DNA from: an uncultured Solobacterium sp.
Lineage (GTDB): Bacteria; Bacillota_I; Bacilli_A; Erysipelotrichales; Erysipelotrichaceae
DNA: 12,984 nucleotides
NCBI GenBank assembly: GCA_937895985.1
Contig: CALBKL010000355.1
Coordinates: forward strand, 1-12,984
Direction: 5' to 3'
Part shown: one piece after another, positions 8,447 to 12,984 of the stretch
Position numbering within the stretch: the stretch's first letter is position 1
Layout of the letters: each line of letters opens with the position of its first letter
Program-made: the position numbers and the translations under genes
The notes under the pieces: generated by a model
What the model was told of the DNA's origin: nothing
What the model saw: the letters and a program-made list of their open reading frames with translations, nothing else
Databases searched by the model: none

Positions 8447-10282
8447 ATGACTGAAAATAATAGCAGTAAGAAAACGACTCGCCCACTTCGTCGTACTCGT
8501 ATTACTGAACCTGATTTAAGTGACTTAGCGATTAATCATAAGACAGATACGATGGTCTACGCACTTGGTGGCTTAGGTGAAGTTGGAAAGAATATGTACT
8601 GCGTTGAACATGATGATGAAATCATCATTGTAGACTGTGGTGTACTCTTCCCAGAAGACGCCTTACTTGGTGTCGATTATGTTATCCCAGATTATTCTTA
8701 TCTGGTAAAAAACCAAAACAAAATTGCAGCGATGGTAATCACTCATGGTCACGAAGACCACATTGGTGGTATTCCATTCTTCTTAAAGACAATTCGATTA
8801 AAACAGATTTACGCTCCACGCTTTGCAAAAGCGTTAATCGAAAAGAAATTAGAAGAACATCGCTTAACTCGTGTATGTAAGATTACGGAAATCAATTCAG
8901 AATCCAGTATTAAGACAAAACATTTCTCAATTGGATTCTTCAATGTCGTTCACTCAATCCCAGACGCACTTGGTGTATTAATTAATACACCAAATGGTCG
9001 TATCGTTGAAACAGGTGACTTTAAGTTTGATATGACTCCAGTCGGCACAAATGCTGACTTCCAGAAGATGGCGTACATTGGTCAGGTTGGTGTTTCCCTT
9101 CTGATGAGTGATTCCACAAACTCCTCTGTTCCTGGTTCTTCTATATCCGAAAAGACTGTAGCTCGTGCTATCATGGAACAGATGCGTAAGACACCAGGAC
9201 GTATGATTGTTTCTACTTTTGCTTCTAACGTACTACGTTTAAATCAGATTCTAGAAGCAGCTGTCGCATGTAATCGTAAGGTTGCGGTATTTGGACGCTC
9301 AATGGAGAATGTATGCGAGATTGGTAAAAAGATGGGTGTTATCCAGATTCCTGATAGTAGTTTCATCTCTGGTAATGAGTTAAATACCCTACCATCAAAT
9401 CGTATCTGTATCGTATGTACAGGTTCTCAAGGTGAACCAATGGCTGCTTTAAGTAGAATTGCCAATGGTACACACCGTTTCATCAAGATTATCCCTGGTG
9501 ATACCGTACTATTCTCATCCAACCCAATTCCTGGTAATGGCACTTCTGTTGGTAGTGTTATCAACCAATTAACACGTGTTGGAGCTAACGTTATTACAAA
9601 TTCACCACTAACTTCCTTCCACACAACAGGACACGCTCCTCAAGAGGAACAGAAGTTAATGTTAAATCTAATTAAGCCTGAATGGTTTATGCCAAACCAT
9701 GGTGAATACAAGATGTTAAAACAACATTCCGCAACAGCGCAAGAAACAGGTATTCCTGAAGATCATTGCTTGATTTGTTCGAATGGGGATGTCGTTGTAT
9801 TACGTGATGGCAAGTGCTTTATCGCTAATGAACGCGTACAGACAGATGATATCTATGTTGATGGTAATGATATCTCTGGTCTAAGTACATCCGTTATTAA
9901 AGACCGTAAGATCTTAGCAGAAAATGGACTAGTAGCAGTTATCGTCACAATCGATTCTCGCTACAATAAGATTCTTTGCCGTCCTTCTATCGTCTCTCGT
10001 GGATTTGTATACATTAAAGATTCTCAAACCTTACTCAAAGAAGCAGAATTACTTGTATATGATTCTCTTAAAAAGAAGATGCAACAACGTACAACTTTTG
10101 GTGAATTAAAGAACTGTATCCGTTCTTGCTTAGAACCTTTCCTCTTCCAAAAGACAAATCGTAATCCAATTGTGATTCCGGTTATCTTGAATCAGAAAGC
10201 AGCGATTGCAGAGATTCAAGCAAAGATGAAAGCGAACGCAACACGTACCCCAAGAACAACCAAGAAAACACAAGAGTCCTAA
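8447..10282 (+). CDS. rnj: Ribonuclease J
   Basis: Zinc-dependent 5'-3' exoribonuclease and endoribonuclease of the metallo-beta-lactamase/beta-CASP group, central to mRNA decay and rRNA maturation in Firmicutes. With the chosen start it has 611 residues. A basic N-terminal tail (1-34) is followed by the beta-lactamase domain with GGLGEVGKNM (41-50), THGHEDH (99-105), the metal-ligand His 169 in VVHSIPDA, and TGDFKFD (189-195). The beta-CASP domain contains SDSTN (221-225), CTGSQGEP (324-331) and TTGHAPQEE (393-401). FMPNHGEY (414-421) supplies another metal-site His, and a C-terminal domain of about 150 residues closes the protein. A Lys/Thr/Arg tail ends it. Sequence alone does not separate J1 from J2. 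The frame begins at an ATG at 8429 without a ribosome binding site; the ATG at 8447 follows AAAGGA by 9 bases. The stop codon lies in the terminator loop. Confidence 0.96.
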   Translation: MTENNSSKKTTRPLRRTRITEPDLSDLAINHKTDTMVYALGGLGEVGKNMYCVEHDDEIIIVDCGVLFPEDALLGVDYVIPDYSYLVKNQNKIAAMVITHGHEDHIGGIPFFLKTIRLKQIYAPRFAKALIEKKLEEHRLTRVCKITEINSESSIKTKHFSIGFFNVVHSIPDALGVLINTPNGRIVETGDFKFDMTPVGTNADFQKMAYIGQVGVSLLMSDSTNSSVPGSSISEKTVARAIMEQMRKTPGRMIVSTFASNVLRLNQILEAAVACNRKVAVFGRSMENVCEIGKKMGVIQIPDSSFISGNELNTLPSNRICIVCTGSQGEPMAALSRIANGTHRFIKIIPGDTVLFSSNPIPGNGTSVGSVINQLTRVGANVITNSPLTSFHTTGHAPQEEQKLMLNLIKPEWFMPNHGEYKMLKQHSATAQETGIPEDHCLICSNGDVVVLRDGKCFIANERVQTDDIYVDGNDISGLSTSVIKDRKILAENGLVAVIVTIDSRYNKILCRPSIVSRGFVYIKDSQTLLKEAELLVYDSLKKKMQQRTTFGELKNCIRSCLEPFLFQKTNRNPIVIPVILNQKAAIAEIQAKMKANATRTPRTTKKTQES

Positions 10283-10296
10283 GGACTCTTTTCTTT
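10272..10296 (+). terminator. Rho-independent terminator of the RNase J gene, containing its stop codon
   Basis: AAGAGTCC (10272-10279) pairs perfectly with GGACTCTT (10283-10290) and is followed by TTCTTT. The three-base loop is TAA, the stop codon of the RNase J gene, so the left arm encodes the last residues. A terminating ribosome would cover the stem. Confidence 0.85.
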
Positions 10297-10308
10297 ATGC
10301 ATGTATAC

Positions 10309-10336
10309 AAAAAGAAAAGACGGCTAACCGTCTTTT
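10309..10336 (-). terminator. Rho-independent terminator of pfkA-pyk
   Basis: On the minus strand AAAAGACGG pairs with CCGTCTTTT (10315-10336), a 9-bp perfect stem with a 4-base loop, followed by CTTTTTG. It starts 8 bases after the pyk stop. The stem is symmetric and might also back up the RNase J terminator on the plus strand, although the T run there is short. Confidence 0.88.
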
Positions 10337-10344
10337 CTAGATGA

Positions 10345-11778
10345 TTACTTAACTTCTACGATCTTCATCATGTTCGCAGATCCTTCACCTGTTGGATAAC
10401 CTGCTGAAATGATGATTAATTGACCCTTCTTCACACCAAAGTTCTTAGCAACTGTTGATGCGAGTTCATCATCGTTTGTTAACTGGTTCTGTACTTCAGA
10501 GTAAACTGGTAATACTCCCCAGTAGCTTAATAACTTACGTTGAATGTCCTTAGTAAATGTAACTGCTAATACAGGTACGCTTGGACGGAACTTAGAAATA
10601 CGACGAGCTGTTGTACCACCCTGTGTGAATACAACGATAGCACCGATGTTGTCTAGTGTTAATGTCGCATCACTGATAGCGATAGAAACTGCATCCTGTA
10701 CTGTCTTACGTGTAGATTGCTTCAACCAATCTAACTTTGTACGGTAGTTGATGATCTTTTCTGCCTCTTCAGCGATTTCTGACATTGTTTCGCAAGCTTC
10801 TACTGGATAGTCACCAGCTGCAGATTCAGCAGATAACATAACACCATCAGAACCATCTAATACAGCGTTACATACGTCAGATGCTTCAGCACGTGTACAA
10901 CGTGGGTTGTGTGTCATAGAGTCTAACATGTGTGTAGCGGTGATGACTGGCTTACCAATAATGTTTGCCTGACGAATAATGTGCTTCTGATAGATAGGAA
11001 CTAACATTGTAGGAATTTCTACACCTAAGTCACCACGGGCAACCATGACACCATCAGCTGCTTCAAGAATAGCATCAATATTGTCATAACCTTCTTGGTT
11101 TTCAATCTTAGGAATAATGTTAATATGTGGCTTACCCTCTTCAACGCAGATTGCACGAATTGCATTTACATCTTCTGGTCTTCTTGTAAAAGAAGCGAAG
11201 ATAAAGTCAACATCATTACGGCAACCGAAACGGATATCAGACTCATCCTTAGCAGATAAGAATGGCATACTTAGTTTGACGCCTGGTACGTTACAACCCT
11301 TACGTGAGCTGATAGGACCTGCAACATCAACACGGCACTTTAATTCGTGACCATAGTTTTCAAGTACAGTAAGCTTCATCTTACCATCGTTGATTAAGAT
11401 ATAATTTCCTTGCTTTAAGTCATCGAATAATTCTGGGCATTGAATGTGGAAACGTTCATGTGTTCCTTCAATTTCTGCCTTTGTCAAATAAACGATTTCA
11501 CCGATTTCGTAGTTTTCAACATCGTTCTTAAAAGTACCTAAACGGATTTCAGGACCCTTTGTATCTAACGCAATCGCTAGGTTTACACCTGTCTTTGCAC
11601 TTACAGAACGAACTAATTTAATTCTTTCTAAGTGCTCTTCGTGTGTTCCATGGCTGAAGTTTAAACGAGCGATGTTCATACCTGCACCTACAAGTTCTGT
11701 AAGTGTCTTCTCATTTTCTGAAGCTGGACCAATCGTACATACTACCTTTGTTTTCTTAAATAAATGTTTGTTTTCCAA
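10345..11778 (-). CDS. pyk: Pyruvate kinase
   Basis: Last step of glycolysis: phosphoenolpyruvate plus ADP to pyruvate plus ATP, in the cytoplasm. The protein has 477 residues from the TTG start, like E. coli PykF, and lacks the extra C-terminal PEP-utiliser-like domain of Bacillus enzymes. The barrel domain has KVVCTIGPAS at the N-terminus, ARLNFSHG, LDTKGPEIR, the active-site signature IIPKIENQEG (Lys 224, Glu 226), and ARGDLGVEIP. The small B domain lies between about 85 and 165. The C-terminal allosteric domain follows from about 345 and contains FTQGGTTARRISKFRP. Unusual residues are ATHMLDSM (His for Gln), PRCTRAE (Cys for Pro) and MLSAESA (Ala for Gly). An ATG at 11787 is in frame but touches the Shine-Dalgarno sequence with no spacing, so the TTG at 11778 is preferred. 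The gene lies 16 bases after pfkA, with a hairpin terminator downstream. Confidence 0.97.
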   Translation of the reverse strand: MENKHLFKKTKVVCTIGPASENEKTLTELVGAGMNIARLNFSHGTHEEHLERIKLVRSVSAKTGVNLAIALDTKGPEIRLGTFKNDVENYEIGEIVYLTKAEIEGTHERFHIQCPELFDDLKQGNYILINDGKMKLTVLENYGHELKCRVDVAGPISSRKGCNVPGVKLSMPFLSAKDESDIRFGCRNDVDFIFASFTRRPEDVNAIRAICVEEGKPHINIIPKIENQEGYDNIDAILEAADGVMVARGDLGVEIPTMLVPIYQKHIIRQANIIGKPVITATHMLDSMTHNPRCTRAEASDVCNAVLDGSDGVMLSAESAAGDYPVEACETMSEIAEEAEKIINYRTKLDWLKQSTRKTVQDAVSIAISDATLTLDNIGAIVVFTQGGTTARRISKFRPSVPVLAVTFTKDIQRKLLSYWGVLPVYSEVQNQLTNDDELASTVAKNFGVKKGQLIIISAGYPTGEGSANMMKIVEVK

Positions 11779-11787
11779 AGCAATCAT

Positions 11788-11797
11788 CTCCTTCTTA
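11788..11797 (-). promoter_or_regulatory. pyk ribosome binding site overlapping the pfkA stop
   Basis: On the minus strand TAAGAAGGAG starts with the pfkA stop codon TAA and ends in AAGGAG (11788-11793). The next three bases are ATG at zero spacing, which is too close to initiate. TTG at 11778-11776 is 9 bases away. The arrangement suggests coupling of pyk translation to termination of pfkA. Confidence 0.75.
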
Positions 11798-12757
11798 TAC
11801 TAAACGATCAAACAATCGATATAGTTTCTTTCTACTCTTACGAGGTTTCTCTAGTGCTTCTTGAATTGGCATTGAACAAATTTCGTTGTCGATAATACCA
11901 ACACAATGTCCACCAATACCTTCCATCAATAAATCAATGGCTTTTTCACCCATTCTGCTAGAAAGCATACGGTCAACCGGAGTTGGGGAACCACCACGCT
12001 GAATGTGTCCCAAAATCGTTGCACGACCGCTGAAATTTGTATGTAATGAAACTTTCTTTGCTAAGCCGTCTACGTCACAAATCTTTTCAGAGATAATGAC
12101 GATTGCGTGATTCTTCTTCACTGCATCCCCAAGATAACGTAACTTCTCTAAAATCTCTGTTTCATCATAACCTGTTTCTGGTGTGATAACAATTTCTGCA
12201 CCACATGCAATTGCAGTATAGAGTGCTAAATCTCCACAATGATTTCCCATTACTTCAACAATAGAACAACGGTGATGTGAACTAGATGTATCACGTAGTT
12301 TATCTACATTTTCTACACAAGTCTGCAGCGCTGTATCAAAACCGATTGAAAAATCAGTACCAGAGATATCATTATCAATTGTACCAGGTAAACCAATACA
12401 ATTAATCCCCTTATTCGTTAGTGCAAGCGCTCCACGATAGGAACCATCTCCACCAATAACAACTAGTGCATCGATACCTGCTTTACGCAGATTCGCAACA
12501 CACTGATTTTGAACTTCTTCTTCTTTAAATTCAGGTAAGCGAGCTGAGCCTAGTGTTGTACCACCACGGTTTAAAATATCTGAAACATCTGTCCGTTCTA
12601 GTACTTGAAACTTCTCCTCTAGAAGACCGCGATATCCATCACGAATTCCAACAACTTCAATCCCATTGCTGAGCGCAATTCTGGTTACAGCACGAATTGC
12701 GGAATTCATTCCTGGCGCATCTCCACCTGATGTTAAAACGCCAATTTTTCTAACCAT
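11795..12757 (-). CDS. pfkA: ATP-dependent 6-phosphofructokinase
   Basis: Committing step of glycolysis: fructose 6-phosphate plus ATP to fructose 1,6-bisphosphate. Its 320 residues align without gaps to E. coli PfkA over much of the length. Seen are the ATP site (GVLTSGGDAPGMN, 6-18, and GGDGS, 102-106, whose small residues indicate ATP rather than pyrophosphate as donor), the catalytic PGTIDND (124-130, base Asp 128), substrate residues in KLRDTSSSHHR, and GHIQRGGSP (250-258). Allosteric-site basic residues Arg 22, Arg 26, Arg 55 and Arg 155 are kept, so effector control is plausible. In EVMGNHCG the Arg usually following MG is Asn 172. GGAGG (12765-12769) lies 7 bases before the ATG. It follows the dnaI-like gene by 57 bases containing a candidate promoter, and is closely linked to pyk. 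Confidence 0.98.
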   Translation of the reverse strand: MVRKIGVLTSGGDAPGMNSAIRAVTRIALSNGIEVVGIRDGYRGLLEEKFQVLERTDVSDILNRGGTTLGSARLPEFKEEEVQNQCVANLRKAGIDALVVIGGDGSYRGALALTNKGINCIGLPGTIDNDISGTDFSIGFDTALQTCVENVDKLRDTSSSHHRCSIVEVMGNHCGDLALYTAIACGAEIVITPETGYDETEILEKLRYLGDAVKKNHAIVIISEKICDVDGLAKKVSLHTNFSGRATILGHIQRGGSPTPVDRMLSSRMGEKAIDLLMEGIGGHCVGIIDNEICSMPIQEALEKPRKSRKKLYRLFDRLV

Positions 12758-12782
12758 GTAAAGGCCTCCAAATCCTAATCAT

Positions 12783-12791
12783 TTTATACCA
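12783..12791 (-). promoter_or_regulatory. Candidate promoter of pfkA-pyk
   Basis: On the minus strand TGGTATAAA forms an extended -10 (TATAAA at 12783-12788). No good -35 box is seen; the upstream bases are AT-rich with two GCTTTAAT copies. The predicted start near 12776 gives a leader of about 19 bases that includes the GGAGG ribosome binding site. A weak -35 fits a promoter that needs an activator. Confidence 0.6.
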
Positions 12792-12814
12792 TTAAAGCGT
12801 ATTATTAAAGCATT

Positions 12815-12984
12815 TTACAATGTTTTTCGCCTATCTTTTCCTGTAAGCGTTTTTATCTTTGCCATACTCGTAATTCTCTCTATGATACGAGCTGCTTTCA
12901 GTTCATCATCCTTGCCTTTTCCAACATAACGGAAGTGTTCTTTGAGTGATTCAATATCACAGTTGGATGTAAACCAAGTTGGTA
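12815..12984 (-). CDS. dnaI: DnaI/DnaC-type helicase loader, C-terminal end, cut by window edge
   Basis: Only the last 55 complete residues are present, ending at a TAA at 12815-12817. They read PTWFTSN at the start, matching the sensor 1 strand (P-T-F-F-T-S-N) of DnaI-type AAA+ primosomal proteins. Next come ESLKEHF, KAARIIERI, like the R-x-M-E-R-I helix near sensor 2, and GKDRRKTL, like the G-x-N-R-R tail of DnaI. In Bacillus DnaI loads the replicative helicase DnaC onto DNA during initiation and restart. The P-loop and Walker B motifs would be outside the window. An IS21 IstB-type ATPase has a related core, but no transposase signature or inverted repeat is visible, and the position before pfkA fits a chromosomal gene. 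The coding end also carries a cre-like sequence. Confidence 0.78.
   Translation of the reverse strand, partial: PTWFTSNCDIESLKEHFRYVGKGKDDELKAARIIERITSMAKIKTLTGKDRRKTL
12842..12855. promoter_or_regulatory. Possible catabolite-responsive element (cre) upstream of pfkA-pyk
   Basis: TGTAAGCGTTTTTA matches the Gram-positive cre consensus TGWAARCGYTWWCA at 13 of 14 positions. It lies in the end of the dnaI-like gene, centred about 70 bases before the predicted pfkA transcription start, a place where CcpA usually activates rather than represses. One copy in coding DNA can arise by chance, so this is tentative. Confidence 0.5.

Noticed and set aside
9427..9624. Minus-strand open frame inside the RNase J gene
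   Set aside because: It is fully nested in the beta-CASP coding region and has no start signal.
12792..12811. Two GCTTTAAT copies before pfkA as a second cre or regulator site
   Set aside because: The match to cre is poor, and short AT-rich repeats are expected in such intergenic DNA.
12815..12984. IS21-type IstB ATPase as an alternative identity for the partial gene
   Set aside because: The fold is related, but there is no transposase signature or terminal inverted repeat visible, and the C-terminal RRKTL end and neighbours fit a DnaI-type loader better. It cannot be fully excluded from 55 residues.

Overview
The window comes from an AT-rich, low-GC Gram-positive (Firmicutes-type) chromosome. 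The evidence is the hrcA-grpE-dnaK-dnaJ order under CIRCE operators, a DnaK without the proteobacterial insertion, an RNase J, a DnaI-type helicase loader and strong AGGAGG ribosome binding sites. The close packing of dnaI-pfkA-pyk and the short pyruvate kinase without the extra C-terminal domain of Bacillus fit the Erysipelotrichia. That placement is inference from gene style, not a database match. The content is ordinary core-genome housekeeping. I see no mobile element, CRISPR array, tRNA, rRNA, prophage or defence island, and no gene-free stretch longer than about 160 bases.

Layout. (1) 1-4039, minus strand: the HrcA-controlled heat-shock operon hrcA-grpE-dnaK-dnaJ, with dnaJ cut by the window edge. 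The promoter lies between two CIRCE operators, hrcA and grpE overlap, and a hairpin separates dnaK from dnaJ. (2) 4052-7646, minus strand: an operon of a SEDS cell-wall polymerase (ftsW type), rsmD, coaD, a Gfo/Idh/MocA oxidoreductase and a 67-residue LSm/SH3-like protein, closed by a terminator. The first four genes are joined by three ATGA stop/start overlaps. (3) 7704-10290, plus strand: def (peptide deformylase), divergent from ftsW, then the RNase J gene. The RNase J terminator hairpin contains the gene's own stop codon. (4) 10315-12984, minus strand: the 3' end of a dnaI-like gene, then pfkA and pyk, the two irreversible kinase steps of glycolysis. These two are 7-16 bases apart behind a candidate promoter with a CcpA-type cre-like site upstream. 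The two transcription units that meet near 10300 each end in their own hairpin.

How the genes work together. HrcA represses the chaperone operon through CIRCE, and GrpE and DnaJ drive the DnaK ATPase cycle. The central operon combines septal wall synthesis, 16S rRNA methylation and coenzyme A synthesis with two genes of uncertain role. Def and RNase J act on nascent proteins and on RNA turnover. PfkA and Pyk commit and complete glycolysis, possibly as a CcpA-activated pair.

Several long reading frames run past the likely true start. The starts given here for hrcA, grpE, def, the RNase J gene and pyk are inner ones chosen by Shine-Dalgarno position. The points most worth checking are the dual CIRCE promoter, the cre-like site before pfkA, the ftsW start without a ribosome binding site, the TTG start of pyk, and the unassigned small protein and oxidoreductase. 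I found no clear evidence of a new multi-gene system.
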